Positions 1 to 9,408 of a stretch of DNA of 56,937 nt are shown piece by piece (positions within the stretch are counted from its first letter, which is position 1; every line of letters starts with the position of its first letter). Both the position numbers and the translations under genes were made by a program. This DNA is from Flavobacteriia bacterium (GTDB lineage: Bacteria; Bacteroidota; Bacteroidia; Flavobacteriales; Weeksellaceae): NCBI GenBank assembly GCA_019455045.1, contig JACFND010000012.1, positions 1 through 56,937 on the forward strand. Reading direction: 5' to 3'. Below the pieces are notes generated by a model. It did not search any database and was not told the origin of the DNA. It saw only the letters and a list, made by a program, of their open reading frames with translations.

Positions 1-100
1 TGGATTTTTACAAATATAAAGATAATGTTGTAAGACCTTACAGGCTTTAACCCTCAAAAAGATAATTAAAACCTCTGTTTTGACAATTCTCAAAATCAAC

Positions 101-1477
101 TCAATTTTCAAGCGTTTCAAGAATCAGATCGATGTCTTCTTCTGTAGCATCGGGATTGATGAAACAGAATCTGATCACCGTTTCGCGAACACCGTTGATC
201 CGCCATTTGGTGGGTGTAATCAGAGCAAGTCCTTTTTCAAGATTTCTGAAAGTCCAGTTTTTATAATCTTCAGGAGTCCAGCCTTTTCGTTTGAACAGAA
301 CCACACTCAATGAAGGTTCGCGTACCAATTCCAGGTTTGGATTTGATCTGATTTTTTCAGCTGCAATTTCAGCCAGTTTGATGTCCCACTCGATCGCTTC
401 TTTGTAACGGTTTGTTCCGTGCATTGCCAGCGAAAACCAGAGCGGCAGTCCGCGGACACGTCTTGTCAGCTGCAACTGATAATCGGACGGATTGAATCCG
501 TTTGCCTCGGTTTCTTTGAAAATATCGAGATAGGAAGCTTCCTGTTTATGGACTTCTTTTGCAAGTTCCGGATTTTTATAAATGATCGCACCGCAGTCAT
601 AAGGCGAAAAAAGCCATTTGTGCGGATCGATGGTGATGCTGTCTGATTTTTCGATTCCGTTGAAAAGATGACGAACCGTATCGGCAAGCAGTGCACCGCC
701 ACCATAAGCTGCGTCAACATGCATCCACCAGTTGTATTTCTGACAGACAGTTGCCACACCTTCGAGATCGTCAATAATCCCCGCATTGGTGGTTCCGGCG
801 GTTGCAACCACACAGAAAATCCGATCGCGGTCTTCTTCGGAATAAGTTGCAATTGTCTTTTCAATCAGGTCTGAAGTCAGTTTTTCTTCGATCGGGACCA
901 GTCTCAATTCTGCGTCAATCACTTTTGCCATGCTTTCGATCGATGAGTGCGATTCGCTTGAAGCGAGAATGATTCCTTTTTTGTTATTATTTTCGGGATT
1001 ATTCATCCTCCAGCTTTCACGCGCGGTCACGATGGCCGAAAGATTGGCCGAGGTTCCGCCGGCAGTAAAAACGCCAAAAGCTCCTTCGGGCAGTCCGGTC
1101 AGTTTGACCATCCATTCCATCGCCTGATTTTCGGCAAATATTCCGCCCGCGCCCAAAAGCCAGTAGGAACCGTGAATGGATGAAGCAGCCGTAACCAGAT
1201 CAAACATGACTGCCGCCTTGGTCGGTGCTGCAGAAATAAAAGCAAGATGTCTGGGATGATCCATCGACATGATGTTTTTTGACAAAATATTTCTCCAGAT
1301 TTTTAATGCTTTCTCGCCTCCGATTCCGTGCGGTGTAATGGTCTCTCCTACTTTCTTTTTCAGTTTTTCTTCAGATTCGGCCAAACCCAGATGCGGATTG
1401 GACTGGGTCAGCCGGTTGATGGTCTGTTTGGTGATATCGAGCGACATTTCAATCAGGTCGATATCCACATTGTGCAT
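101..1477 (-). CDS. PLP-dependent group II amino acid decarboxylase
   Basis: Cytoplasmic pyridoxal-phosphate enzyme that decarboxylates an amino acid. The fold is that of the glutamate / tyrosine / aspartate / diaminobutyrate decarboxylase family. Seen from the ATG at 1477 (458 aa): TAGGTSAN in the cofactor region, HVDAAYGGG around residue 255 (the Asp that contacts the pyridine nitrogen), and DPHKW with the Schiff-base lysine near residue 287. The length fits the family. An in-frame TTG at 1540 would add 21 Lys-rich residues. I prefer the ATG because a well-spaced promoter (1550-1580) would leave almost no leader for the TTG. It is transcribed alone, and the substrate cannot be read from sequence. 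Confident in the family, not in the amino acid used. Confidence 0.85.
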   Translation of the reverse strand: MHNVDIDLIEMSLDITKQTINRLTQSNPHLGLAESEEKLKKKVGETITPHGIGGEKALKIWRNILSKNIMSMDHPRHLAFISAAPTKAAVMFDLVTAASSIHGSYWLLGAGGIFAENQAMEWMVKLTGLPEGAFGVFTAGGTSANLSAIVTARESWRMNNPENNNKKGIILASSESHSSIESMAKVIDAELRLVPIEEKLTSDLIEKTIATYSEEDRDRIFCVVATAGTTNAGIIDDLEGVATVCQKYNWWMHVDAAYGGGALLADTVRHLFNGIEKSDSITIDPHKWLFSPYDCGAIIYKNPELAKEVHKQEASYLDIFKETEANGFNPSDYQLQLTRRVRGLPLWFSLAMHGTNRYKEAIEWDIKLAEIAAEKIRSNPNLELVREPSLSVVLFKRKGWTPEDYKNWTFRNLEKGLALITPTKWRINGVRETVIRFCFINPDATEEDIDLILETLEN

Positions 1478-1549
1478 TTTTGGTTTTTGGGTTTTATCTG
1501 TGTCAGATGCTGCTTTCTTTTTCACAATTTTTCTAATCAAGTCGATTCA

Positions 1550-1580
1550 CAAATGTACAATTTAATCAAGAAGAAGACAA
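1550..1580 (-). promoter_or_regulatory. Bacteroidota-type promoter of the decarboxylase
   Basis: On the minus strand TTG (1580-1578), a 20-bp spacer and TACATTTG (1557-1550) match the flavobacterial TTG / TAnnTTTG pattern. The implied transcript start lies a few bases before 1540, giving a leader of about 65 nt to the ATG at 1477. Motif match only. Confidence 0.5.
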
Positions 1581-1623
1581 AAAAGTGTTTTTCTGATTCA
1601 TCTGATTTTTGTTGGTTTTATAT

Positions 1624-1663
1624 AAAAAAAGACGGCCAAATTCCTAAAAAGAATTCAACCGCC
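1624..1663 (-). terminator. Rho-independent terminator after the ribonucleotide reductase
   Basis: Arms 1651-1663 and 1631-1643 pair over 13 bp, with several G-U pairs on the minus-strand RNA, around a 7-nt loop. A run of seven U follows (1630-1624). It lies just downstream of the stop at 1687. Confidence 0.75.
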
Positions 1664-1686
1664 TCAATATTCACTTTATCCTCATT

Positions 1687-4227
1687 TTATCCACATTTGC
1701 TCGAACCGCAATTTTTGCAGATCAGACATCCTTCCTGATAGACGACCTGATCAGATCCGCAGCTTGAACACTGATGACCGTGGACTTCTGTCCCGTCGGG
1801 AATGTATTTTTTGAGTGCACGTGCCACACCTGCTTTCCAGGTATTGATCGATTCTGAATCGAGTTCCATCTGATTGACCAGATCAACCGCTTTTTCAATC
1901 GGCATACCGTGTCTCAATACACCCGAAATCAGTTTTGCATAGTTCCAGAATTCGGGATTGAATTTATCGGACAGTCCCTGAATCGTATTTTTGTGACCTC
2001 TCGGGTTGGTGTAGGTGAAATCGTATCTTGAAACTCCGTTTTCATCTCTGTTTTTGATGATCCATCCTTTGGTCAGCCATTTTGGAAGCAAAATTCCTTC
2101 TTCTTCGTTTGCAATACCGGTAAAGATCTCATAAGGTTTGTTGTTGATCAGACCGATAAATGCAACCCATCTTTCTTTGTTGTTGTAGAAATTAACCACA
2201 TCCGCTTCAAGCGCCTGAGGTCTTTTGGTCGGGAATTCGTCCATTTCTCCGTTCTCGGATTTTGCATCCGCAGCCACCAACACACCCGATCTGGAACCGT
2301 CTCTGTAAACCGTGATTCCTTTGCAGCCGCTTTCCCAGGCAGTTACATACAGTTTGTCAACCAGTTCTTCGGTTGCTTCTGCCGGAAGATTGATGGTCAC
2401 AGAAATTGAATGATCCACCCATTTTTGAACACTTCCCTGAAGTTTCACCTTGTTCAGCCAGTCCACATCGTTTGAAGTGGCTTTGTAATAAGGTGATTTT
2501 TCAATCAGTTCATTGATTTCTTCCTGGCTGTAATTTTTCTCGGTATCAATTCCGTTTGCTTCCATCCAGGTTTTGAAATGATGATGGAAAACGATGTATT
2601 CTTCCCAGGAATCACCCACTTCATCCACAAAATCAACCCTTACATCTTTGTCATTTGGATTAACTTTTCTTCTTCTTTTGTAAACCGGAAGGAATACCGG
2701 CTCGATACCCGAAGTGGTCTGAGTCATCAGACTGGTGCTGCCGGTCGGTGCGATGGTCAGCAGCGCGATGTTTCTACGCCCGTATTTCACCATGTCTTCA
2801 TAGAGTTCGGGATCTTCTTTTTTGATTCTTAAAATAAACGGATTGTCCTTTTCTCTTTCTGAATCATAAATCTCAAATGCACCTCTTTCTTTTGCCATAT
2901 TTACGGATGAACCGTAACATGCAAGCGCCATATTTTTATGAACTTCGGTAGAAAATTCGGTTGCTTCTTCGGTACCGTATCTCAGTCCCAAAGCGGCAAT
3001 CATATCGCCTTCGGCTGTAATTCCCACACCGGTTCTTCTTCCCTGAAGTGTTTTGGTTCTGATTTTCTGCCAAAGCTGTCTTTCTGTTCTTTTGAGCTCC
3101 TCTTCTTCCGGATCGCTTTCAATTTTTGCAAGAATTGCATCGATCTTTTCGATTTCCAAATCGATGATATCATCCATCATTCGCTGTGCGATGGCAGCAT
3201 GTTCTCTGAACAGTTCGAAATTGAATTTTGCCTGAGGAGTGAACTGATCTTCAACATAGGAATAAAGATTGATCGCAATCAGACGGCATGAATCGTACGG
3301 ACAGAGCGGAATTTCACCGCAGGGATTGGTCGATACGGTTTCAAATCCGTAATCTGCATAACAGTCGGGAATTGATTCACGCTGAATGGTATCCCAGAAA
3401 AGTACGCCCGGTTCTGCTGATTTCCATGCATTGTGAATGATTTTTTTCCAAAGTGAAGACGGCTGGATATTTCTCGAAAATTTCGGATTTGCACTGAATA
3501 TCGGGTATTTCTGTTCGTATTCTGAGCCGTTTTTGAGCGATCTCATAAATCCGTCATCAATACGAACCGATACATTTGCGCCGGTCACTTTCCCCTGCTC
3601 CATTTTTGCATCGATAAAATCTTCAGCATCCGGATGGTTGATTGAAACCGACAGCATTAGCGCACCTCTTCTTCCGTCCTGTGCAACTTCACGGGTCGAA
3701 TTTGAATAGCGCTCCATAAACGGAACCAGACCTGTTGAAGTCAGTGCAGAGTTTTTAACCGGCGAGCCTTTGGGACGAATTCCGGACAGATCATGTCCGA
3801 CACCGCCTCTTCTTTTCATCAGCTGAACCTGCTCCTCGTCAATCTTCATAATGCTCCCGTATGAGTCGCTGTCGTGGATGCTCCCGATCACAAAACAGTT
3901 TGAAAGCGATGCAATCTGATAATTATTTCCAATCCCGGTCATCGGGCTTCCCTGAGGAACGATGTATTTGAAATTTTTAATGACATCAAAAATTTCGTCT
4001 TCGGTATAAGGATTTGCGTATTTTTTCTCAATTCTGGCAATTTCGCGGGCAATCCTTCGATGCATATCATCGGGCGTCAGCTCATAAATATTTCCGTCTG
4101 AATCCTTCAGCGCATATTTATTGACCCAGACCCTTGCCGCCAAATCATCACCCTTAAAGTATTCGAAAGTTGCTTCGAATGCTTCCTGAGTTGTGTAGAC
4201 TTTTGTTTTTTCCAAAACCTCCTCCAT
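1687..4227 (-). CDS. nrdJ: Adenosylcobalamin-dependent (class II) ribonucleoside-diphosphate reductase
   Basis: Makes deoxyribonucleotides from ribonucleotides using coenzyme B12, so it needs neither oxygen nor a metal radical subunit. The protein has 846 aa. It starts directly in the catalytic barrel with no ATP-cone visible. Motifs seen: SLSNCFVIG (Cys near 111), KRRGGVGHDLSG (139-149), NPCGEIPL with the thiyl Cys near 303 and its Glu near 305, APTGSTSLMTQTTSG, and a C-terminal Cys-rich tail of four CxxC/CxxxxC pairs (about 817-846) that shuttles electrons to the active site. The ATG at 4227 is clear. No B12 riboswitch is visible upstream, although this gene class often has one. Transcribed singly and ended by the hairpin at 1624-1663. 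Confidence 0.93.
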   Translation of the reverse strand: MEEVLEKTKVYTTQEAFEATFEYFKGDDLAARVWVNKYALKDSDGNIYELTPDDMHRRIAREIARIEKKYANPYTEDEIFDVIKNFKYIVPQGSPMTGIGNNYQIASLSNCFVIGSIHDSDSYGSIMKIDEEQVQLMKRRGGVGHDLSGIRPKGSPVKNSALTSTGLVPFMERYSNSTREVAQDGRRGALMLSVSINHPDAEDFIDAKMEQGKVTGANVSVRIDDGFMRSLKNGSEYEQKYPIFSANPKFSRNIQPSSLWKKIIHNAWKSAEPGVLFWDTIQRESIPDCYADYGFETVSTNPCGEIPLCPYDSCRLIAINLYSYVEDQFTPQAKFNFELFREHAAIAQRMMDDIIDLEIEKIDAILAKIESDPEEEELKRTERQLWQKIRTKTLQGRRTGVGITAEGDMIAALGLRYGTEEATEFSTEVHKNMALACYGSSVNMAKERGAFEIYDSEREKDNPFILRIKKEDPELYEDMVKYGRRNIALLTIAPTGSTSLMTQTTSGIEPVFLPVYKRRRKVNPNDKDVRVDFVDEVGDSWEEYIVFHHHFKTWMEANGIDTEKNYSQEEINELIEKSPYYKATSNDVDWLNKVKLQGSVQKWVDHSISVTINLPAEATEELVDKLYVTAWESGCKGITVYRDGSRSGVLVAADAKSENGEMDEFPTKRPQALEADVVNFYNNKERWVAFIGLINNKPYEIFTGIANEEEGILLPKWLTKGWIIKNRDENGVSRYDFTYTNPRGHKNTIQGLSDKFNPEFWNYAKLISGVLRHGMPIEKAVDLVNQMELDSESINTWKAGVARALKKYIPDGTEVHGHQCSSCGSDQVVYQEGCLICKNCGSSKCG

Positions 4228-4552
4228 TTTTAATTAATTTAAGTTTAGCAAATAATTTCACCCAACCGCCGAAAAATAATTTGCGAAAACTGTTGCTGTT
4301 AAATCAAAAACACTTAAATCACAAAGACCTGATTTCTATAATTTAAATGCCCGGATTTAATCTGTACTGCAAATTAAATAAAGCGATTTTTTGTCGGATA
4401 TAAAAGTAGACTATCAATTTCAATGTTTTGACCAATGTTGGATTTTGGTATCCACATTTTATGAACAATTGAAAGTTCAAACTCTGAAATAATTTTGTAT
4501 CTGATTAATAATCAGATTGTAATAAAGGAGGATGGAAGCTGCTCGGAATTTC
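4228..4552. other. 325-bp spacer upstream of nrdJ with a perfect palindrome
   Basis: No gene is visible. The one clear element is a 19-bp perfect palindrome at 4499-4517 (9-bp arms, centre A), about 270 bp upstream of nrdJ and 36 bp beyond the regulator gene's stop. It could be an operator or a weak terminator stem. No cobalamin-riboswitch core was seen and no TAnnTTTG box was found on the minus strand. Confidence 0.4.
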
Positions 4553-5296
4553 TCAGCTCTCCAGCCAGTTTTTAAAATCTGAGGCCCGTTCACGGCTGAC
4601 AATGAGTTCTTCAGACACGTTTTTGATCTCAATAATGAAGCGACTGCCCGAATGGGTTTTTATTTTTTCGATGAATTTCAGATTGACAATTGCGTTGCGG
4701 CTGATTCTGAAAAAATCTTTCGGATTCAATTGATTTTCGAGTTCGCTCAGACTGACATCAATCGGATATTCCCGATTCTCGGTAAAAAGAAAACTGAATT
4801 TGTCTTTTGAATAAAAACAGCTGATCTGGTCGGTTTCAACCGTTTTCAGACTGCTGCCCGCACGAACCAGAAAACGCTCCCTGAATTTGTTCTCAAAATT
4901 TTGGCTCAGCAGTTCTTTGAGTTTCAGTAAATCCCACGAGATGTTTGAATTCTGTTCCTTGAATTTTCGAATTGCATTTTTCAGTTCATTTTCATTGATC
5001 GGTTTGAGCAGATAATCGATGCTGTTGAATTTAAAGGCTTTGACTGCGTATTCGTCAAATGCGGTGGTAAAGATGATTGCGCTTTTTGGCTGAACTTTTT
5101 CAAAGATTTCAAAACTGATTCCGTCACCGAGCTGTATGTCGAGAAAGATCAGATCGGGTTCGGGATGAGACTCAAACCAGGCCACCGATTCCCTGACGCT
5201 GTTGAGCACAGCAACCGGTTCTTCTCCCTGTTTTTGAAGCAGTCTTTCGAGATATCTGGCAGCCGGTTTTTCGTCTTCTATGATGATACAGTTCAT
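4553..5296 (-). CDS. LytTR-family response regulator
   Basis: Two-component DNA-binding regulator of 247 aa. The receiver domain (1-120) shows the acidic pair EDE at 7-9, the phospho-acceptor Asp near 53 in FLDIQLGDG, Thr in FTTAFDEYA and Lys in YLLKPI. The LytTR DNA-binding domain (about 145-245) contains ISRNAIVNL and the terminal RASDFKNWL helix. Its ATG overlaps the stop of the 2TM gene by 4 nt (ATGA), so the kinase, 2TM protein and regulator are one operon. The kinase encoded two genes upstream is the obvious partner. Confidence 0.92.
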   Translation of the reverse strand: MNCIIIEDEKPAARYLERLLQKQGEEPVAVLNSVRESVAWFESHPEPDLIFLDIQLGDGISFEIFEKVQPKSAIIFTTAFDEYAVKAFKFNSIDYLLKPINENELKNAIRKFKEQNSNISWDLLKLKELLSQNFENKFRERFLVRAGSSLKTVETDQISCFYSKDKFSFLFTENREYPIDVSLSELENQLNPKDFFRISRNAIVNLKFIEKIKTHSGSRFIIEIKNVSEELIVSRERASDFKNWLES

Positions 5297-5592
5297 TGTC
5301 TGTTTGAATTTTTTCTTTGTTTTTCAATTTGTTTCAGTATCTGTTTTCTTTTCCAGTCGGTCATGCCAAGCACATCAAACACGTTCAGATAGTGGACGCC
5401 CAGTCCGAAACCCCAGAAAAGCATCGGAAAGATGGCCCAGTATTCACCGCCTTCAATCCAGTTCCAAATATTAAAAAATAAATTGACACAAATAAAGACA
5501 GCCAGATGGATAAAAAATCCGATTTTTTCATTTACTCTTTTTCGAACCTGACTGAGTTCTTTGTCGGTTGTTTGAAAATTCCTTTTTTCCAT
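5293..5592 (-). CDS. Small 2TM-domain membrane protein
   Basis: 99-aa protein of the 2TM family. It has a charged N-terminus (to about residue 28), two hydrophobic helices (about 29-46 and 53-72) with HLAVFICVNLFFNIWNW and FPMLFWGFGLGVHYLNVF, then a basic tail. Such proteins are common beside LytS/LytTR systems in Bacteroidota and their role is unknown. It sits between kinase and regulator, 11 nt after the kinase gene and overlapping the regulator start. The same module is also fused to the C-terminus of the kinase, so this operon has two copies. Confidence 0.85.
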   Translation of the reverse strand: MEKRNFQTTDKELSQVRKRVNEKIGFFIHLAVFICVNLFFNIWNWIEGGEYWAIFPMLFWGFGLGVHYLNVFDVLGMTDWKRKQILKQIEKQRKNSNRQ

Positions 5593-5603
5593 GGCAAATC
5601 ATT

Positions 5604-6968
5604 TTACAGTTGACTGTCAAAATATTCTCTTTCCTCTTTTCTTTTCTCCAATTCTTTTTGGATCATCCGGTTTTTCCAGCCGGTCGAATTGAAGATTCCG
5701 AAGACATTGATCGCATGAAAAGTCACACCGATCCCCCAGCCGATTAGAGGCCAGTATGCCCAATCGTAAACACCGTCCTGTTTGATGTCCAAAAATGTAA
5801 GGAAGCCGTTTACTACGATGTAACTGGCAAGATTCCAGTAAAACCCCTGAATCTGTTCTACCCTTTCTTTTGCTGCTCTGTATTCTTCTTCTGTATATTT
5901 TTTATTGGTTTCCATAATGATATTGTTTTTTGTGATGAATGGTATTTTAACTGTGAAATTATTTTCGTCCTGAATGATTTCAACCCGATTTTCAAAATTT
6001 TGATATTGACTTTGTATGTGCTCCAAACCTTTGCCGGTTGACTGTTTCAATTGTTTTTTTAACTGAAGATTGTTTTTCACGACCAGATAATTACCATCTT
6101 TGTACACCTTTATATACAATGGTTCCTCAGACGAAATCCGGTTGTGTTTGATACAGTTTTCAATCAGAATCTGCAAAGTCAATGGTGCAATCAGATAATC
6201 GTTTGGCAGACTGCTATCGATTTCAAACGACAATCCGTCCTCATATCTTTTTTGAACCAGCTCCATATAGGTCCTGCAAAATTCAATTTCTTCTTCAAGC
6301 GGCACCCATTCCTTGTCTTTTTGTTCGAGTACATAACGATAAACCGATGAGAGATCGCCGACAAATTCCTGCGCCTTTTCGCTGTTTTCTTCGATCAGTC
6401 CGGTCAAAACATTCAGACTGTTGAACAAAAAGTGTGAACTGATCTGTGATTTCAGAGATTCGTGCTGTCTTGAAATTCTAATCACCTGTTTTTTCTGTTC
6501 CTTCAGCTGCCCCGACTGATAATATTCGACCAGTGAAGCTGTTTGAAATATTACGGCAATCGTTACCGCAAACCAAACCATCAGTCGGACACCTTCGGCA
6601 GTCTCGGCAGAATAAAACAGTTTGTGAAATGCTTCCGACCACGGATCTCCGTAAAATAAACGCATGGTGAAATAAAGCAGCGAACCGGTAATCAGACTGA
6701 CGATTGCGCTGCCAAGCGTTCCGATGATAAATTTCCTGACAATATCTTTCAGATCAAATTTTGGAAAACTTTTCTGAACCCGATTGCTCACCCATGCATT
6801 CACCAGATACAGACCGGCAGTAAAATACACAGACCAGCCAAAATATTCGAGCGCCAGACCGACTCCGGGCAGCACACCATTGTTCATAAAATAGAACGAA
6901 ACATTGATGGTGTTGATGATCAGAACGATGATCAGGCTGTAAACGATATGTTTTTGAATATTTTTCAT
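5604..6968 (-). CDS. LytS-type sensor histidine kinase fused to a C-terminal 2TM domain
   Basis: Inner-membrane sensor kinase of 454 aa. Four hydrophobic stretches fill residues 8-30, 40-60, 80-102 and 127-148. The His_kinase block carries the phospho-acceptor His near 179 in SSHFLFNSLNVL. The ATPase half has the N-box LIENCIKHN and the G-box GKGLEHI, and ends near residue 345. From Met352 (ATG at 5915) the protein continues into a complete 2TM module (352-454) that closely resembles the separate 99-aa neighbour. The join is in frame with no stop, and the preceding A-rich sequence looks like a former ribosome-binding region. It may be a true fusion, or the module may also be made from the internal ATG. 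Partner: the LytTR regulator downstream. Confidence 0.88.
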   Translation of the reverse strand: MKNIQKHIVYSLIIVLIINTINVSFYFMNNGVLPGVGLALEYFGWSVYFTAGLYLVNAWVSNRVQKSFPKFDLKDIVRKFIIGTLGSAIVSLITGSLLYFTMRLFYGDPWSEAFHKLFYSAETAEGVRLMVWFAVTIAVIFQTASLVEYYQSGQLKEQKKQVIRISRQHESLKSQISSHFLFNSLNVLTGLIEENSEKAQEFVGDLSSVYRYVLEQKDKEWVPLEEEIEFCRTYMELVQKRYEDGLSFEIDSSLPNDYLIAPLTLQILIENCIKHNRISSEEPLYIKVYKDGNYLVVKNNLQLKKQLKQSTGKGLEHIQSQYQNFENRVEIIQDENNFTVKIPFITKNNIIMETNKKYTEEEYRAAKERVEQIQGFYWNLASYIVVNGFLTFLDIKQDGVYDWAYWPLIGWGIGVTFHAINVFGIFNSTGWKNRMIQKELEKRKEEREYFDSQL

Positions 6969-6994
6969 CGGTTAATTTTAACAAAACTTATCGT

Positions 6995-7636
6995 TTATTC
7001 AACGCATTCGGTTTTCAGGATTTCATCCGCATTGTCTTCTCCCCAGGCGGGTTCAAAGTCTTTGACCGAATGATTTGTATAAAGTTGTTTTGCTTTTTTG
7101 ATCATCGGGCAATACTGAACCGGATCGGTTCCGTAATAAGGCGCCGAACGCATATTGAACTGTCCGAGCAGATAAAGCGGTCTTGGGTTATCAGGATTGA
7201 TTTTGATTGCTTCATTATAATCTGCAATAATCGCTGAAGGCAAAACCATTCCGTAATTCATCGGGTCTTTTGCAACCTTTATCGTTCTGAAAAGCCCTCT
7301 CAAAGTCAGTGTTTCTGACATATCGGGATTCATTTCGATCAGTTTGTCATAATCTTTTTCAAGATCGCCCGCAATCTTAATGGCATCTTCGGGATTGAGT
7401 GAAAATGCATACAAAGTTCTTGAAAGCATCGAATAATAAAGCGGAAGCCAATTGTCCGGGTTTGATTTTGCGATTTTGTCAAAATCGGAGGCTGCTTTCT
7501 CAAAACTTCCGTCAGCATGAGCAGCTGAAAATTTGTTCAACGCGTTTTGCATTTCTGAATTGTAGTTTGTCTGTCCGTTTGCTCTGAAAAACAATCCCAG
7601 AACCAGGATACTCAAAATGATAATTAATTTTTGCAT
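6995..7636 (-). CDS. Secreted TPR-like protein
   Basis: 213-aa protein with an N-terminal signal peptide (LIIILSILVLGLFF, cleavage near RANGQ). Helical repeats resemble tetratricopeptide units, for example FEKAASDFDKIAKSNPDNWLPLYY and YNEAIKINPDNPRPLYLLGQF. It is probably a periplasmic or surface scaffold with no catalytic motif. I chose the ATG at 7636, ten codons inside the longest frame, because the signal peptide begins there. It is the first gene of the block running into the LytS kinase (26-nt gap), so it could belong to the same operon. Confidence 0.75.
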   Translation of the reverse strand: MQKLIIILSILVLGLFFRANGQTNYNSEMQNALNKFSAAHADGSFEKAASDFDKIAKSNPDNWLPLYYSMLSRTLYAFSLNPEDAIKIAGDLEKDYDKLIEMNPDMSETLTLRGLFRTIKVAKDPMNYGMVLPSAIIADYNEAIKINPDNPRPLYLLGQFNMRSAPYYGTDPVQYCPMIKKAKQLYTNHSVKDFEPAWGEDNADEILKTECVE

Positions 7637-7760
7637 GATAACAGTTTTTTTAATTTGATGAGACAAATTTCAGAACTGTATAAATTTACACAAAAATTAA
7701 TTGGACGAACCGTCAATTTTCGAGGATGAGTTGTAAAAATTAAATTATTTTCGGCTTAAT

Positions 7761-9305
7761 CTAATCCTGCTTAGAAAAATCCAAATCCTGAAAATCATAA
7801 CTGAAATCGGTCAACGGTGAAATCGGCTCCATCTTGAATCCTGTGACCTTTCCGTCTTCAACTTTCATAAACACAAAAGCATCTGCATGCATATAAGCAT
7901 TGTCCCATTTCACCGCAAAAGTGTCACCTTTGTAATAGAACATATCACCTCTCAATTGTGAAGATCTTGCCGATTCAAATCTGAGTTTTCCCTTGTTCAT
8001 CGTGATTTTCACCTCACCAAACCAATTGTCTTTGTAGGTACCCGGAAGGCTGTCGATATAGGCAAGTCTGAGCTTTTTATTTTTCTCAACGGTTTCCCAA
8101 ACTTCATCTGTTACCACATCTGCTTCACCGGTTCTTTTTGCAATCAGTTCGCCATATTCCTTTACCCAGTCTTTTTCAGGCAAACCGAGATAATGGTCTT
8201 TGATCGTATTTGAAATTGCCATAAATGCTGCGCCCGCCTGCTGATTGGTCAGCACGATGATGCCCAGATTCAGTTGCGGATACATAATGATCTGAGTAAC
8301 GATTCCTTCCAAACCGCCGGTATGCGAAACCTCGAGTTTTCCGTTCATGTCCTGAAGCTGAAAACCGAGTCCGTAAGCACGAAAGAGCGTATTGTAGGGT
8401 GGTCGTGTGAAATTCGGCTGAAGTGTTTGAGGCGTGATCAGCTGTTTCATCTGTTTTTCGGATACCAATTGTTTTCCGTCAGAAGTTTTCCCCAAATCAA
8501 GCTGAAACTGAACCCATTTGGCGAGATCGTCCACATTTGAATAAATACCTGCAGCTGCATCAAAAATCGGATTGGTGTATCTGTCGATCACCTTTAGTTT
8601 TCCGTCAATCGGAACATGCGGATCGATCACATTTGATTTGTCTTTGAGCGTATTCCAGCTTGCACCGGTTCTGGTCATTCCAAGCGGAATGATAAAATTC
8701 TGTTCTATAAATTCAGTCCATTTCTGACCCGATACTCTTTCAATCACTTCGCCGGCAATGATGTACAGCAGATTGTCATAATCGTATTTGGTTCTGAAAC
8801 CCGAAACCGGTTTTAGAAAATGAATATTTCGGATGATGTCTTCGGGTACAAAATCGTGCCCGTCGGGCCAGACCATCAGATCACCGGCCCCCAGTCCGAG
8901 ACCGCTTCTGTGGGTCAGCAGATCGCGGATGGTGAATTCTTCGGTCACATAATCATTGTACATTTTGAATTCGGGTATGTATTTTTTCACTTTGTCGTCC
9001 CAATCCAGTTTTTCCCGGTCTACCAGCAAAGCCAGTGCAGTCGTTGTGAATGCTTTTGAATTGGATGCAATACCGAAGTTGGTCTCTGAGTTTACTTTTT
9101 CACCCGTATTGATGCTTGCCAGCCCGTAGCCTTTTGCCAGAATGACTTTTCCATCATGGATGATACCGACCGAAATTCCGGGTACGTTAAAGGTTTTGAG
9201 TGCATTTTGAACGGTCTCGTCAACTTTGTTTTCAGAAATTTCCTGTGCGGAAACCGAAACCGATAAAACAAAAATTGAAACTAAAAGGTATTTGAAAATA
9301 TTCAT
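7761..9305 (-). CDS. Secreted serine hydrolase, class C beta-lactamase fold
   Basis: 514-aa exported hydrolase of the penicillin-binding-protein / esterase family. It has a signal peptide (residues 1-20, ending SVSA), the catalytic SxxK as S81-N-S-K84, a YDYDN motif supplying the second-motif Tyr, and HTGG as the third motif. A C-terminal beta-rich extension of about 110 aa resembles DUF3471 and often follows this domain in Bacteroidota. The substrate may be a peptide or ester; a role in antibiotic resistance cannot be claimed. The ATG at 9305 fits the signal peptide. The upstream neighbour's terminator lies just before the start, so this gene has its own transcript or depends on read-through. 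Confidence 0.85.
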   Translation of the reverse strand: MNIFKYLLVSIFVLSVSVSAQEISENKVDETVQNALKTFNVPGISVGIIHDGKVILAKGYGLASINTGEKVNSETNFGIASNSKAFTTTALALLVDREKLDWDDKVKKYIPEFKMYNDYVTEEFTIRDLLTHRSGLGLGAGDLMVWPDGHDFVPEDIIRNIHFLKPVSGFRTKYDYDNLLYIIAGEVIERVSGQKWTEFIEQNFIIPLGMTRTGASWNTLKDKSNVIDPHVPIDGKLKVIDRYTNPIFDAAAGIYSNVDDLAKWVQFQLDLGKTSDGKQLVSEKQMKQLITPQTLQPNFTRPPYNTLFRAYGLGFQLQDMNGKLEVSHTGGLEGIVTQIIMYPQLNLGIIVLTNQQAGAAFMAISNTIKDHYLGLPEKDWVKEYGELIAKRTGEADVVTDEVWETVEKNKKLRLAYIDSLPGTYKDNWFGEVKITMNKGKLRFESARSSQLRGDMFYYKGDTFAVKWDNAYMHADAFVFMKVEDGKVTGFKMEPISPLTDFSYDFQDLDFSKQD

Positions 9306-9310
9306 CCGAT

Positions 9311-9351
9311 AAAAAATTAAAAGCCCGACCAAAATTGGATTTGATCGGGCT
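9311..9351 (-). terminator. Terminator after the charged secreted protein
   Basis: Minus-strand hairpin with arms 9339-9351 and 9322-9334 (AGCCCGA pairing with TCGGGCT plus A/T pairs and one G-U), followed by a U-rich tract toward 9311. It lies between the stop at 9409 and the serine hydrolase start. Confidence 0.65.
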
Positions 9352-9408
9352 AATATCCGTTTTTCGTTTAAAAATTACAACTAATTTTAAAACTCAGTCT
9401 TTTTTGGA

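Noticed and set aside
1..100. Gene at the left edge
   Set aside because: Only the 3' end region of the decarboxylase and AT-rich spacer; no frame with support.
4228..4552. Possible cobalamin riboswitch before nrdJ
   Set aside because: No B12-box-like core or paired helices could be found by eye on the minus strand; only a palindrome is present.
7761..9305. Beta-lactam resistance gene
   Set aside because: It has the fold and SxxK motif, but also a C-terminal DUF3471-like extension typical of esterase/peptidase members. Resistance cannot be supported.
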